A stretch of 64,000 nucleotides of DNA from Luteibacter aegosomatis. Lineage in GTDB: Bacteria; Pseudomonadota; Gammaproteobacteria; Xanthomonadales; Rhodanobacteraceae. The position numbers and the translations under genes were made by a program. The stretch is taken from positions 3,088,001-3,152,000 of the forward strand of contig NZ_CP095740.1 of the NCBI RefSeq assembly GCF_023078455.1, read 5' to 3'. The notes under the pieces are model-generated. The model made no database searches. It had not been told where the DNA came from and saw only the letters and a list, made by a program, of their open reading frames with translations. Positions 1 to 9,253 of this stretch are shown one piece after another. Positions within the stretch are counted from its first letter, which is position 1. Each line of letters opens with the position of its first letter.

Positions 1-81
1 TTCCGCGTGCTGAAGTACGTCGGGATCGTCGTGGCGATCTGGGTGATTTTCCTGGCGCCTTATCCGTTCGTGCAGGGTTAG
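1..81 (+). CDS. 3' end of a membrane-protein gene (partial)
   Basis: Only the last 26 codons are in the window, ending in TAG at 79-81. The peptide is one strongly hydrophobic stretch with a Lys-Tyr before it and a short polar tail (FVQG) after it, so it looks like a final transmembrane helix. It converges on the isocitrate dehydrogenase gene and shares the following terminator. The family cannot be told from this fragment. Confidence 0.6.
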   Translation, partial: FRVLKYVGIVVAIWVIFLAPYPFVQG

Positions 82-120
82 CGACATCGCTCGCACGGAC
101 GCCTCGATTCTCGCGACGAA

Positions 121-150
121 AAAAAAGCCCCGCTACGCGGGGCTTTTTTT
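121..150. terminator. Bidirectional intrinsic terminator
   Basis: A perfect stem GCCCCGC/GCGGGGC with a TAC loop is flanked by an A-run on the left and a T-run on the right, so it works on both strands. It sits between the converging membrane-protein and isocitrate dehydrogenase genes. Confidence 0.9.
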
Positions 151-151
151 A

Positions 152-1174
152 TCAGGCCGTCGCCTTGATCCGCTCGACGATCGCATCGCCGAAGGTATCG
201 GTGGTGCCGGTGCCGCCGACGTCCGGGGTGGTGCGGTCGCGGGCGTTCATCACGTCGCTGATCGCCGCGCGCAGGCGGGTAGCCTTGGCGACCATGTCGA
301 GGTGGTCGAGCATGTCGGCCGCGGCCAGGAGCAGCGCGCAGGGATTGGCCTTCTTCTGGCCGGCGATGTCCGGCGCCGAACCGTGCACGGCTTCGAAGAT
401 GGCCGCGTCCTTGCCGATGTTGGCACCCGGGGCCAGGCCCAGGCCGCCGACCAGGCCGGCGCAGAGATCGGAGAGGATGTCGCCGAACAGGTTGGTGGTG
501 ACGATCACGTCGAACTGGTAAGGATTCATCACCAGCTGCATGCAGGCGTTGTCCACGATCATCTCGCTGAATTCGAGATCCGTGAAATCCTTCGCCACTT
601 CGCGCGCCACGTCGAGGAACAGGCCTGACGAGGTCTTCATGATGTTGGCCTTGTGCACGGCCGTGACCTTCTTGCGACCCTTCTGGCGGGCCATCTCGAA
701 GGCGTAGCGGCAGATGCGCTCCATGCCCGGGCGGGTATTGCGGATGACCGATACGGCCACCTCGTTCTCGCCCTCGCCCTCGCGCGTCTGACCCTCGGCC
801 ATGTACGCGCCCATGGTGTTTTCGCGCACCGTGATGATGTCGATGTTGTCGTAGCGCGCCTTGGTGCCCGGGAAGCTGATGGCCGGACGCACGTTGGCGT
901 AGAGGTCGAACTTGCGGCGCAGGGTGACGTTGATCGAGGTGAAGCCGCCACCGATCGGCGTCGTCAGCGGCCCCTTGAGGGCGACCTTGTGCTTGGCGAT
1001 GGCGTCGATCGTGGCCTGCGGCAGGAGATCGCCGTGCTTCTCGAGCGCGACCATGCCCGCGTCCACGTAGTCGTAGGTCAGGCCGCAGTCGAGGGCGTCG
1101 AGGACGCGGATGGTCGCGTCCATGATCTCGGGGCCGATACCGTCGCCGGGGATCACGGCAATGGTCTTGCTCAT
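152..1174 (-). CDS. NAD-dependent isocitrate dehydrogenase
   Basis: A 340-residue member of the isocitrate/isopropylmalate dehydrogenase family; oxidative decarboxylation of isocitrate to 2-oxoglutarate in the cytosolic TCA cycle. Visible motifs are [10 protein letters not shown] at the N terminus, [10 protein letters not shown] in the substrate region, the metal-binding NLFGDILSD, and HGSAPDIAG, whose Asp is typical of NAD+ rather than NADP+ users. The ATG at 1174 is chosen because AGGAG lies 7 bases upstream; a longer frame to 1243 lacks such a site. The short length fits the NAD-type enzyme of xanthomonads rather than the larger NADP Icd. Isopropylmalate or homoisocitrate dehydrogenase is the alternative, less likely given the substrate loop. 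Confidence 0.85.
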   Translation of the reverse strand: MSKTIAVIPGDGIGPEIMDATIRVLDALDCGLTYDYVDAGMVALEKHGDLLPQATIDAIAKHKVALKGPLTTPIGGGFTSINVTLRRKFDLYANVRPAISFPGTKARYDNIDIITVRENTMGAYMAEGQTREGEGENEVAVSVIRNTRPGMERICRYAFEMARQKGRKKVTAVHKANIMKTSSGLFLDVAREVAKDFTDLEFSEMIVDNACMQLVMNPYQFDVIVTTNLFGDILSDLCAGLVGGLGLAPGANIGKDAAIFEAVHGSAPDIAGQKKANPCALLLAAADMLDHLDMVAKATRLRAAISDVMNARDRTTPDVGGTGTTDTFGDAIVERIKATA

Positions 1175-1285
1175 GGGGATACTCCTGAAGGAAAGCGGGG
1201 AGCGCACGCGAAAAACGTGCGCAGGGGGAATAAAATCGCCCAATTATCGGCGATCCACCCCGCTTCCTTCAAGGATACCGGGGGC

Positions 1286-1678
1286 TCAGGCCCCGGGATG
1301 GTCAGCGCAGGCAGCCTTGTCGGCCGGGCCCTCGCCTTCGAGCGAATCGAGGAAGTCGACCGCGCGGCGCAGGTGCGGGATGACGATGGAGCCGCCCACC
1401 ACCAGACCCACGCTGAACACCTCGAAGAACTCGTCGCGGTTGACCCCGGCTTCCTTGCATTGGGCCACGTGGTAGCTGATGCAGTCGTCGCAGCGCAGCA
1501 CCATGGAGGCGACCAGGCCGAGCATCTCCTTGGTTTTGACGTCGAGCGCGCCTTCGCGGTAGGTCTGCGTGTCCAGCGCGAAGAAGCGCCTGACCACCTG
1601 GTTATCCTCGGCGAGGATGCGCTCGTTCATCCGCTTGCGGAACGCGGTGAATTCCTCCACGCGATCGTTGCCGGCCAT
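1286..1678 (-). CDS. AhpD-like carboxymuconolactone decarboxylase family protein
   Basis: A 130-residue all-helical AhpD-fold protein. Residues 63-70 read CDDCISYH, the CxxCxxxH motif of AhpD-type thiol reductases, with Glu51 upstream in the position of the proton-relay Glu; the true decarboxylases lack the cysteine pair. A peroxidase-linked or disulfide-reducing role in the cytosol is therefore likely, substrate unknown. The ATG at 1678 shares its A with the TGA of the glutaredoxin gene (TGATG), so the two are translationally coupled and probably belong to one redox unit. Confidence 0.8.
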   Translation of the reverse strand: MAGNDRVEEFTAFRKRMNERILAEDNQVVRRFFALDTQTYREGALDVKTKEMLGLVASMVLRCDDCISYHVAQCKEAGVNRDEFFEVFSVGLVVGGSIVIPHLRRAVDFLDSLEGEGPADKAACADHPGA

Positions 1679-1947
1679 CAGTGGGCCGCCTCGAGGATCT
1701 CGGCGAGGCGCCCGCTGCGGTCGGCGGCGGCCAGGTCGTCGAAGCCGCCCACGTGGGTGCCGTTGATGAAGATCTGCGGCACGGTACGGCGACCGCCGCT
1801 CTTCTGGAGCATGACGTCGCGCTGGGCCGGATCGGTGTCGATGCGGACCTCGTTCCATCCGAGGCCCTTGGCCTTGAGCAGGTTCTTCGCCGCCACGCAG
1901 TATGGGCAGACGGCGGTGGAATAGATGGTGATGTCGGGTGTGGACAT
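1678..1947 (-). CDS. grxC: Glutaredoxin (GrxC type)
   Basis: An 89-residue glutaredoxin with the dithiol site CPYC at residues 14-17, the cis-Pro motif TVPQIF and the glutathione-binding GGFDD near the end. It reduces protein disulfides and glutathione mixed disulfides with glutathione in the cytosol. The ATG at 1947 gives the usual length; a longer frame would add a non-homologous leader. Its stop overlaps the start of the AhpD-like gene by one base. It is divergent from the M48 protease gene, with about 140 bp between them for both promoters. Confidence 0.92.
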   Translation of the reverse strand: MSTPDITIYSTAVCPYCVAAKNLLKAKGLGWNEVRIDTDPAQRDVMLQKSGGRRTVPQIFINGTHVGGFDDLAAADRSGRLAEILEAAH

Positions 1948-2089
1948 GGAGACCGTTTCTCTGAACGTCGATAGGCGCAAAATGGCGCCGCGGGGTCGAT
2001 TTTACAAGGCAACCGAACCCGTGCGGCGGCGAGCTGTCCAAGCCCCGCCGGCCGTGCCGCCGCCCGCTAATGGTATCGTCGTCCGCTCT

Positions 2090-3709
2090 ATGCGCCCTTT
2101 CCTGCCACGACTCGCCCTGCTTGCCGCCAGCGCCGCCGCCACCTTCGCCGCGGGCGCGCAGGACAACATCCGCCTGCCGGACCTGGGCAGCTCGGCCAAC
2201 GCCCTGATCAGTCCCCGCGAAGCCGACCAGTACGGGGCGATGATGCTCAGCCAGATGCACGCGCTCGACCTGACGGTCGACGATGCCCTGGTCGACCAGT
2301 ACATCAACGACCTCGGCTTCCGCCTCGTGGCGTCCAGCGAGCGCCCGAAGGACCACTTCAAGTTCTTCATCGTCAAGGACAACCAGATCAACGCCTTCGC
2401 CGCGCCCGGCGGCTATATCGGCGTGAACGCGGGGCTGATCGACATCACCTCCACCGAGAGCGAGCTGGCCGGCGTCATCGCCCACGAAATCGGCCACATC
2501 AACCAGAACCACCTCTACCGCGCTTTCGAGGATTCCAAGAAGGACGCCCCGCTGATGGCCCTGGTGCTCCTGGGCGCCATCGCGGCCGGTGCCGGCGGCG
2601 CGGGTGCCGACGCCGCGCCCGCGGTACTCATGGGCGGCCAGGGCATCCTGGCCCAGCGGCAGATCAACTTCACGCGAAAGGACGAAATCGAGGCCGACCG
2701 CGTGGGTATCCAGACGCTCGCCAACGCCGGTTTCGATCCCGACGCCATGGCCGATTTCTTCGGTCGCATGCAGGACACCCTGCGCGTCGGCGAGGGCGAG
2801 GAGGCCCTGCCCGCCCTGCTCCAGACCCACCCGGTCACCCTGGCCCGCATCAGCGACGCCAAGGCCCGCGCCGGCGCGCTCAAGGAGCGTATCGCCAACC
2901 GCCCGCGCCAGCCCACGCTGGACAAGGCCACGTGGGAAAAAAGCACCGCGCCGGTGCTGTTCGTGAAAGATCCCACGACCCTGGTGGTGGCATCCGCGAA
3001 AGTGAAGCCCGACAGCGCCGCCGACACCTACGCGCTCATGCGCGAGCGGGTGCGCGTCCTCTCCGGCGATGCGCACCAGCTCGCCAGCTTCTACGCCACC
3101 AACCTCAAGCGCCACGATTTCGATACCGCCGCCAACCGCTACGGTTATGCCCTGGCGCTGATCCGAACCAACCGCGGCAGCCAGGCGCTCGACCAGCTCC
3201 AGCCCCTGCTCGCCAGCCAGCCGGGCAGCCTGGTGCTGCGCCTGGCCATGGCCGACGCCTACATGGATGCCGGCCGCAGCGGCGACGCCATGGCCATCTA
3301 CAAGGATCTCCACGCCAATTCGCCACGCAACGCCGCCGTCACCCTGGGCTACGCCAAGGCCCTGGCGGGCACCGGGCGGGCCGACGACGCCCGCATGGCG
3401 GCCAACATGCTGCGCCCCATGCTCGACGACAGCGACGACCCGGACTTCTACCGCACCTACGCCCTGGCCAGCGAACGCTCGGGCGACACCGTGCGCGCCG
3501 CCGAGGCCTACGCCGACGGGGCCTACCTGGCCGGGCGGCCGTTCGACGCCATGGAACAGCTCAAGCGCCTGCTCAAGCGCGACGACCTCGACTACTACCA
3601 GCGCTCGCGCATCCAGGCCCGCATCGCCGACCTCACGCCCCTGCTGCTCGAGCTGCGCAAGAAGCGGGTGGCCACCGACGACAACCCGGACGGCCGCACG
3701 CAGAACTAG
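2090..3709 (+). CDS. bepA: Periplasmic M48 metalloprotease with TPR repeats (BepA/YfgC-like)
   Basis: 539 residues: signal peptide (about 1-23, ending AAGAQD), M48 zinc protease domain with HEIGH at 132-136 and a third ligand in EIEADRVG, then a tetratricopeptide-rich C-terminal half. This is the layout of BepA, a periplasmic chaperone-protease that helps LptD assembly and degrades stalled outer-membrane proteins. A hydrophobic Ala/Gly-rich loop after the active site is also typical. The ATG at 2090 is chosen because it starts the signal peptide; the frame remains open further upstream to 1925 but overlaps the divergent glutaredoxin gene. Other M48-TPR paralogues (LoiP-like) are less likely because they lack the TPR half. 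Confidence 0.85.
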   Translation: MRPFLPRLALLAASAAATFAAGAQDNIRLPDLGSSANALISPREADQYGAMMLSQMHALDLTVDDALVDQYINDLGFRLVASSERPKDHFKFFIVKDNQINAFAAPGGYIGVNAGLIDITSTESELAGVIAHEIGHINQNHLYRAFEDSKKDAPLMALVLLGAIAAGAGGAGADAAPAVLMGGQGILAQRQINFTRKDEIEADRVGIQTLANAGFDPDAMADFFGRMQDTLRVGEGEEALPALLQTHPVTLARISDAKARAGALKERIANRPRQPTLDKATWEKSTAPVLFVKDPTTLVVASAKVKPDSAADTYALMRERVRVLSGDAHQLASFYATNLKRHDFDTAANRYGYALALIRTNRGSQALDQLQPLLASQPGSLVLRLAMADAYMDAGRSGDAMAIYKDLHANSPRNAAVTLGYAKALAGTGRADDARMAANMLRPMLDDSDDPDFYRTYALASERSGDTVRAAEAYADGAYLAGRPFDAMEQLKRLLKRDDLDYYQRSRIQARIADLTPLLLELRKKRVATDDNPDGRTQN

Positions 3710-3812
3710 CCGCCGCGGCGATGGCCCGTTTACGGCATGTTCCCACCGTTGCGGACGTCGGCTCCCCACGTTTCGACGACTCTCATTGCAAATTGAGACG
3801 TCCGTGTGACGA

Positions 3813-3848
3813 TTGTCATTGCCGTGTAACAGAGCGGGGCTGCAATAT
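3813..3848 (+). promoter_or_regulatory. Candidate Pho box and -10 of phoB
   Basis: Two TGTCA-like direct repeats with an 11-bp period (TTGTCAT at 3813-3819 and GTGTAAC at 3824-3830) resemble the PhoB half-site CTGTCAT. A -10-like CAATAT lies at 3843-3848, 12 bp after the box, which matches the geometry where a Pho box replaces the -35. The predicted transcript start near 3855 leaves about 25 bases before the GTG start of phoB. The sequence match is partial, so autoregulation is inferred. Confidence 0.5.
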
Positions 3849-3878
3849 GACGGTCACAGCCACCGAGCGGCCCAACGC

Positions 3879-4568
3879 GTGCACAAGCGCATTCTTATCG
3901 TGGAAGACGAAGCTTCGATTCGCGACATGGTCGCCTTCGCGCTTCGCAAGGCGGGCATGGACGCGGCGCACGCCGCCGACGCCCGCGCCGCCCAGATGGC
4001 CATTTCCGAGCGGGTGCCCGACCTGATCCTGCTCGACTGGATGCTTCCCGGCACCAGCGGACTCGAACTGGCCCGGCGCCTTCGCCGCGAAGAGCTGTCG
4101 CGGGAGATCCCGATCATCATGCTCACCGCCCGCGGCGAGGAAATGGACCGGGTCAACGGCCTCGAGGCCGGCGTCGACGACTACGTGATCAAGCCCTTCT
4201 CCACCCGGGAGCTCATCGCCCGCATCAAGGCGGTGCTGCGCCGCAGCCAGGGCGACGACGGCTCGGGCGTGGTCGAGCTCGGCGGGTTGCGCATCGACGG
4301 CCCCGCCCATCGCGTGTTCGCGGGGGAGGATGCCGTGCCCATCGGCCCGACCGAATATCGCCTGCTCTTCTTCTTCATGACCCACCCCGAGCGCGTCTAT
4401 TCGCGCGCCCAGTTGCTCGACCACGTCTGGGGCGGCAGCGTGTACGTGGAGGAACGCACCGTCGACGTGCACATCCGCCGCCTGCGCAAGACGCTGGAAC
4501 CCTGGAAGCTCGACGAGATGGTGCAGACCGTCCGCGGCGCGGGCTACCGCTTCTCCGCCAATACCTGA
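3879..4568 (+). CDS. phoB: Phosphate regulon response regulator PhoB
   Basis: 229 residues, the same length as E. coli PhoB. The receiver domain (1-120) has the acidic pair E9-D10, phospho-acceptor D53 in LLDWMLPG, and Lys in VIKPFS; the C-terminal OmpR-type winged helix ends [10 protein letters not shown]. The GTG at 3879 is chosen because it gives [11 protein letters not shown], matching PhoB N termini; an upstream ATG frame would add 22 unrelated residues and run through the candidate Pho box. phoR follows after 80 bp. When phosphorylated in phosphate shortage it activates Pho genes. Confidence 0.93.
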   Translation: MHKRILIVEDEASIRDMVAFALRKAGMDAAHAADARAAQMAISERVPDLILLDWMLPGTSGLELARRLRREELSREIPIIMLTARGEEMDRVNGLEAGVDDYVIKPFSTRELIARIKAVLRRSQGDDGSGVVELGGLRIDGPAHRVFAGEDAVPIGPTEYRLLFFFMTHPERVYSRAQLLDHVWGGSVYVEERTVDVHIRRLRKTLEPWKLDEMVQTVRGAGYRFSANT

Positions 4569-4648
4569 GGCCGGCGGAGCGGCGCTAGGCTGTCGCGGCG
4601 CGGTCGCGCTATGGTGCGATCCACCAGACCGACACCGGCCGATCCGTC

Positions 4649-5935
4649 ATGCCCCAACCTTTCCCGACTTCCTGGCGATTACCCGCCGCCTGCGCCGCCC
4701 TGCTCGCGTCGGGCGCGCTGGCGGGCGCGGCGGCAGGTTCGATGTCGACGGGCGTGGCGGTGGTCGCCGTCGTCGAAATCGTCGCGCTGCTGTCGCTGTT
4801 TCGTCATAAGCCGGGGCCAATGTTGCAAACGCCTACCACGCCCCATCCCGAGCATGACCGTCTCATGACCCGCACCCGACGTATCGCTTCCCGACTGCGC
4901 GACCTGCGTAGCGCGGCCGGGACCCTCCCCGACGCCGTGGTCCTGCTGGACCACTCGCAGCACGTCCGCTGGTTCAATCACGCGGCGGAGGAACTGCTGG
5001 GCCTGAAGCGTCCGCGCGACCGGGGCCGTCTCATGGGCGACCTGCTGCGCAACACCGACCTCAACGACTGGTGGGCCGACGGTGCCCGCGAACCGCTCAA
5101 CGACGTCACCTCGCCGGGTCATGCCAATCGGCACGTCACGGCCACCCTGCTGCCGTTCGGCAGCCGGCAGCGCCTGCTGCTGGCCCGCGACACGAGCCAC
5201 CTCACCCGCCTGGAACAGATCCGCCGCGACTTCGTCGCCAACGTCTCGCACGAACTGCGCACGCCGCTGACCGTGATCCACGGTTACCTGGAGCTGCTCG
5301 ATCCGGAAGACGTGCCCGAACTGGCGCCGGTGCTCGACGAAATGCGCGCGCAGTCCAAGCGCATGGGCCAGATCGTCGAAGACCTGCTCACCCTTTCGCG
5401 CCTGGAAACCCAGGACCACGTGGCGGAGGAACACGTGCAGATGGCCCCGCTGCTGGCCAGCCTGCGCAAGGAAGCCGAGGCGCTCAGCCAGGGCCGCCAT
5501 ACCGTCACGCTCGACGTCGCCTCCTCCGCCGACCTGCTCGGCTCGCCCAAGGACCTGCACAGCGCCTTCTCCAACTTGGTGAGCAACGCCGTCCGCTACA
5601 CGCCCACCGGCGGCCGCATCGCGATCCGCTGGGCACCCTCGGCCAGCGACGGCGCCACGTTCTCGGTACAGGACACCGGTTTCGGCATCCCGGCCGCGCA
5701 CATCGCCCGACTCACCGAACGCTTCTACCGCGTGTCCTCGAGCCGCTCGCGCGATTCGGGCGGTACCGGCTTGGGCCTGTCCATCGTCAAGCACGTGCTC
5801 AACCTGCACCAGGCCCGCCTATCCATCGAGAGCGAACCGGGCAAGGGCTCGACCTTCGCCTGCGTTTTCGGGCCCGATCGCCTCGTGCACGGATCGCACC
5901 CGCTGGAAGCGACGATCGCGGGAGCGCAGCGGTAA
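4649..5935 (+). CDS. phoR: Phosphate sensor histidine kinase PhoR
   Basis: 428 residues: two N-terminal transmembrane segments (about 10-55) with almost no periplasmic loop, as in PhoR; a PAS domain (about 90-180); HisKA with NVSHELRTPL, His201 being the phosphorylation site; then HATPase_c with N box (NLVSNAVRYT), G1 (DTGFGIP) and G2 (GTGLGLSIV). The short loop fits sensing through the Pst/PhoU system rather than direct ligand binding. It lies downstream of phoB and upstream of ppk1 on the same strand. Confidence 0.93.
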   Translation: MPQPFPTSWRLPAACAALLASGALAGAAAGSMSTGVAVVAVVEIVALLSLFRHKPGPMLQTPTTPHPEHDRLMTRTRRIASRLRDLRSAAGTLPDAVVLLDHSQHVRWFNHAAEELLGLKRPRDRGRLMGDLLRNTDLNDWWADGAREPLNDVTSPGHANRHVTATLLPFGSRQRLLLARDTSHLTRLEQIRRDFVANVSHELRTPLTVIHGYLELLDPEDVPELAPVLDEMRAQSKRMGQIVEDLLTLSRLETQDHVAEEHVQMAPLLASLRKEAEALSQGRHTVTLDVASSADLLGSPKDLHSAFSNLVSNAVRYTPTGGRIAIRWAPSASDGATFSVQDTGFGIPAAHIARLTERFYRVSSSRSRDSGGTGLGLSIVKHVLNLHQARLSIESEPGKGSTFACVFGPDRLVHGSHPLEATIAGAQR

Positions 5936-6035
5936 CCGGATGGCGCGGGCATCCCGACGACTTGCTGCGACGCCGCTTTCCGTCATGATGACCGATGCGC
6001 CACCATCGGCCGCCATGAAAGGAAAAAAGCAGCAC

Positions 6036-8111
6036 ATGAGCGCCACCGTCGACCTCGACGCACCCGAGCTTTACATCAACCGCGAACTGGCCGCGCTGGA
6101 ATTCAACTTCCGCGTGCTGGCCCAGGCGCGCGATCCCGACGTGCCGGTGCTCGAGCGTCTTCGTTTCCTGACCATCGTCAGCAACAACCTCGACGAGTTC
6201 TTCGAAGTGCGCGTGGCGGTGCTCAAGCACAAGCACGCGCTGGGCGCCGCCCTTCCGGGCGCGGATGGCCTGTCGTCCGGCGAGATCCTCGCCCGCATAC
6301 GCGAGCGCGCGCTGGCCCTGGTGGCCGAGCTTTACGACATCTGGCGCGACGAGCTCGGTCCCGCGCTCGAGAACGAAGGCATCCGCTACCTCACCCACGA
6401 CCGCTGGACCGACAAGCAGCGGCGCTGGCTGCTGGGCTATTTCCAGAACGAGATCATGCCGGTGCTTTCGCCGCTGGGGCTCGATCCGGCGCATCCGTTC
6501 CCGCGCATCCTCAACAAGACGCTCAACCTCGCCGTGGTGCTCAAGGGTCGCGACGCCTTCGGTCGCGAGGGGCACATGGCGCTGGTGCGCGCGCCGCGTT
6601 CGCTGCCACGCATCATCCACCTTCCCGAGGAAGTCTCCGGCGTCGACGGCGATTTCGTGTTCCTGGCCGAGGTGCTGCAGGCCTTCGCCGACGAGATCTT
6701 CCCCGGCTTCCAGGTGTGCGCCAGCCATCAGTTCCGCGTTACCCGCAACAGCGAACTGGTGGTCGAGGAGGCCGAGGTCGAGAACCTCGCCCAGGCGCTC
6801 AGCGAAGAACTGGCCGGTCGCGGCTATGCGCGCCCCGTGCGACTGGAGGTGGGCGCGGATTGCCCGCGCGCGATCACCGACATGCTGATCGAGAACTTCC
6901 AGCTGGAAGATGCCGACGTCTACCGCTGCGACGGCCCGGTCAACATCATCCGCGCCAGCCAGATCTACGACCAGGTGGACCGGCCCGAGCTGAAATACCC
7001 GCGATTCACCCCGCGCCTTTCGCCCGCGTTCGGCAAGGGCGTGAACGAGTTCGACGTGCTCGGCACGCGCGACGTGCTGATGCACCATCCCTACGAATCG
7101 TTCGCGTCGGTGGTCGAACTGCTGCGCCGCGCCTCGCAGGATCCCGGCGTGCTGGCGATCAAGCAGACCCTGTACCGCGCGGGCAAGGACTCCCCGCTGG
7201 TCGACCTGCTGGTGGACGCCGCACGCAACGGCAAGGACGTCACCGTGGTGATCGAGCTGCGCGCGCGCTTCGACGAGGAAGCCAACATCGGCCTCGCCAA
7301 CCGCCTGCAGGAAGCCGGCGTGCAGGTGGTCTACGGCGTGGTGGGCTACAAGACCCACGCCAAGATGCTGCTCATCGTCCGTCGCGAAGCCGGCACGCTG
7401 CGCCGCTACGTGCACCTGTCCACGGGCAACTACCACGCCGGAAACAGCCGCGGCTACACCGACATCGGCCTGATGACCTCCAACCCCGAGATCGGCGAGG
7501 ACATCCACAAGGTATTCCAGCAGCTGTCGGGCCTGGGTCCGATGATCCAGCTCAAGCGCCTGCTGCATTCTCCCTTCACCCTCTACAGCAGCGTGATGGG
7601 CAAGATCGAACGCGAGATCGCGCACGCCGAGGCCGGCCGTCCCGCCCGCATCGTCGCCAAGCTCAACGCGCTCAACGAAGCGCACGTGGTGGAGGCGCTG
7701 TATCGCGCCTCGCGCGCGGGCGTGAGCATCGACCTCATCATCCGCGGCGCGTGCACGCTGCGCCCGGGCATTCCCGGCGTGTCGGACAACATCCGCGTGC
7801 GTTCGATCGTCGGCCGCTTCCTCGAACACAGCCGCGTCTACTGGTTCGCCAACGACGGCGAACCGGAGCTGTACTGCGCCAGCGCCGACTGGATGGAGCG
7901 CAACCTCATGCGCCGCATCGAAATCGGCGTACCCATCCTCGAACCCGCGCTGGCCGAGCGCGTGTACGCCGAGACGCTGGACAACTACCTGCGCGACAAC
8001 ACGCAGGCGTGGCTGCTCGGCGCCGACGGCCGCTACACGCGCAGCGAACCGGCCACCGGGGAGGCACCCCACAGCGCCCAGCAGGCGCTCCTGGCCAGAT
8101 ACTGCGGGTGA
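6036..8111 (+). CDS. ppk1: Polyphosphate kinase 1
   Basis: 691 residues against 688 in E. coli. Makes inorganic polyphosphate from ATP. The catalytic histidines correspond to His441 in YKTHAK (E. coli H435) and His598 in LEHSRVYWF (E. coli H592); STGNYH and TDIGLMT of the phospholipase-D-like domain are also present. The ATG at 6036 (MSATVDLDAPEL) is preferred; ATGs at 6015 and 5940 would add residues not seen in the family. The start lies 100 bp after phoR. Its stop TGA overlaps the GTG start of the glycosyltransferase (GTGA), so the two are coupled. Confidence 0.94.
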   Translation: MSATVDLDAPELYINRELAALEFNFRVLAQARDPDVPVLERLRFLTIVSNNLDEFFEVRVAVLKHKHALGAALPGADGLSSGEILARIRERALALVAELYDIWRDELGPALENEGIRYLTHDRWTDKQRRWLLGYFQNEIMPVLSPLGLDPAHPFPRILNKTLNLAVVLKGRDAFGREGHMALVRAPRSLPRIIHLPEEVSGVDGDFVFLAEVLQAFADEIFPGFQVCASHQFRVTRNSELVVEEAEVENLAQALSEELAGRGYARPVRLEVGADCPRAITDMLIENFQLEDADVYRCDGPVNIIRASQIYDQVDRPELKYPRFTPRLSPAFGKGVNEFDVLGTRDVLMHHPYESFASVVELLRRASQDPGVLAIKQTLYRAGKDSPLVDLLVDAARNGKDVTVVIELRARFDEEANIGLANRLQEAGVQVVYGVVGYKTHAKMLLIVRREAGTLRRYVHLSTGNYHAGNSRGYTDIGLMTSNPEIGEDIHKVFQQLSGLGPMIQLKRLLHSPFTLYSSVMGKIEREIAHAEAGRPARIVAKLNALNEAHVVEALYRASRAGVSIDLIIRGACTLRPGIPGVSDNIRVRSIVGRFLEHSRVYWFANDGEPELYCASADWMERNLMRRIEIGVPILEPALAERVYAETLDNYLRDNTQAWLLGADGRYTRSEPATGEAPHSAQQALLARYCG

Positions 8112-9253
8112 CACGGCGCATCCTGCTCCTGTCGGTGTCCGCCGGAGCCGGCCACGTGCGCGCGGCCGATGCGCTCGATGCCACCGTCAAGGCGCTGGCC
8201 GCCGAAGGGCACGACGTCGAGGCCGGCCACCTCGACGTCATGGATTACGTGCCTTCGAGCTTCCGGCGTATCTACGCCGATTTCTACCTGGGCCTCATCA
8301 CGCACTATCCTCGCCTGTGGGGCATGCTCTACCGCATCACCGACGACACCCGTCCCGAAGCCATCACCCAGCGCATGCGCCGCACCATCGAGCGGCTCAA
8401 CACGCACCGGCTGCGCGCGGCCATCGCCGACTTCGCGCCCGACGCCATCGTCTGCACGCACTTTCTTCCGGCCGAGATGCTCATGCGGCAGATCCGCAAG
8501 GGCCGCGTCAAGGCGCCGGTATACCTGCAAGTGACCGATTTCGACCTGCACCGCATGTGGGTGGTACCGGAGATGGCGGGCTACTTCGCCGCCAGTCCCG
8601 AGATCGCCCACCGCATGCGTGCGGTGGGCCTGCCCGCCGATCGCGTGCATACCACGGGCATTCCCGTGATGCCCGCGTTTGCCGAAGCACACGACCGCCG
8701 CGCGCTCGCCACCACGTTCGGCCTCGATCCGGCGATGCCCACCTACCTGGTGATGGGGGGCGGAGCCGGCGTCGGCGCGCTCGACACGCTGGCCGATACC
8801 CTGCTCGCTTCCGCCGACGGGTTCCAACTGGTGGTGCTGGCCGGTCGCAACGCCGAGATGCTCGAGCGGCTTCGGCACCTTGCCGCCACCAGGCACGCCG
8901 GGCGCCTGTTTCCCCAGGGTTACACCCATCACGTGGAGCGGCTGATGGCGTGCAGCGACCTGGCGATCACCAAGCCGGGTGGCCTGACGACGTCCGAATG
9001 CCTCGCGATGGGTCTGCCGATGATCGTCAACGCGCCCATCCCCGGCCAGGAGGAGCGCAACGCCGACTACCTGCTCGAGCAGGGCGCGGCGTGGAAGGCC
9101 ATCGACGGCGTAGCCCTGGGCTGGCGCCTGCGCGAGTTGCGCGACGAGCCCGGCCGGCTCGCGGCCATGGCCGCCCGGGCGCGCGCCATCGGGCGGCCGC
9201 ACGCGGCACGCAACGTGATCGACGCCGTGCTGGCCCGGCTGGACGCTTCATGA
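8108..9253 (+). CDS. MGDG-synthase/MurG-like (GT28) glycosyltransferase
   Basis: 381 residues. The N-terminal SVSAGAGHVRAADAL is the nucleotide-fold entry of monogalactosyldiacylglycerol synthases and of UgtP-type diglucosyldiacylglycerol synthases; the C-terminal half has the sugar-nucleotide motif ITKPGGLTTSECLAMGLP and a PIPGQEERNA loop. It most likely transfers a hexose from a UDP-sugar to diacylglycerol or a related lipid at the inner membrane. The GTG at 8108 overlaps the ppk1 stop and its own TGA overlaps the next ATG, so it is wedged into a coupled ppk1-GT-membrane protein unit. Position next to phoBR suggests phosphate-free glycolipid synthesis under phosphate limitation (inference); the sugar and acceptor are not readable. 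Confidence 0.75.
   Translation: MTRRILLLSVSAGAGHVRAADALDATVKALAAEGHDVEAGHLDVMDYVPSSFRRIYADFYLGLITHYPRLWGMLYRITDDTRPEAITQRMRRTIERLNTHRLRAAIADFAPDAIVCTHFLPAEMLMRQIRKGRVKAPVYLQVTDFDLHRMWVVPEMAGYFAASPEIAHRMRAVGLPADRVHTTGIPVMPAFAEAHDRRALATTFGLDPAMPTYLVMGGGAGVGALDTLADTLLASADGFQLVVLAGRNAEMLERLRHLAATRHAGRLFPQGYTHHVERLMACSDLAITKPGGLTTSECLAMGLPMIVNAPIPGQEERNADYLLEQGAAWKAIDGVALGWRLRELRDEPGRLAAMAARARAIGRPHAARNVIDAVLARLDAS

Noticed and set aside
1286-3769. Very long minus-strand open frame antisense to the M48 protease and joining the AhpD-like gene
   Set aside because: High GC keeps antisense frames open; the upstream part has low-complexity His/Gly/Val composition, no ribosome site, and only its end is a real gene (start at 1678).
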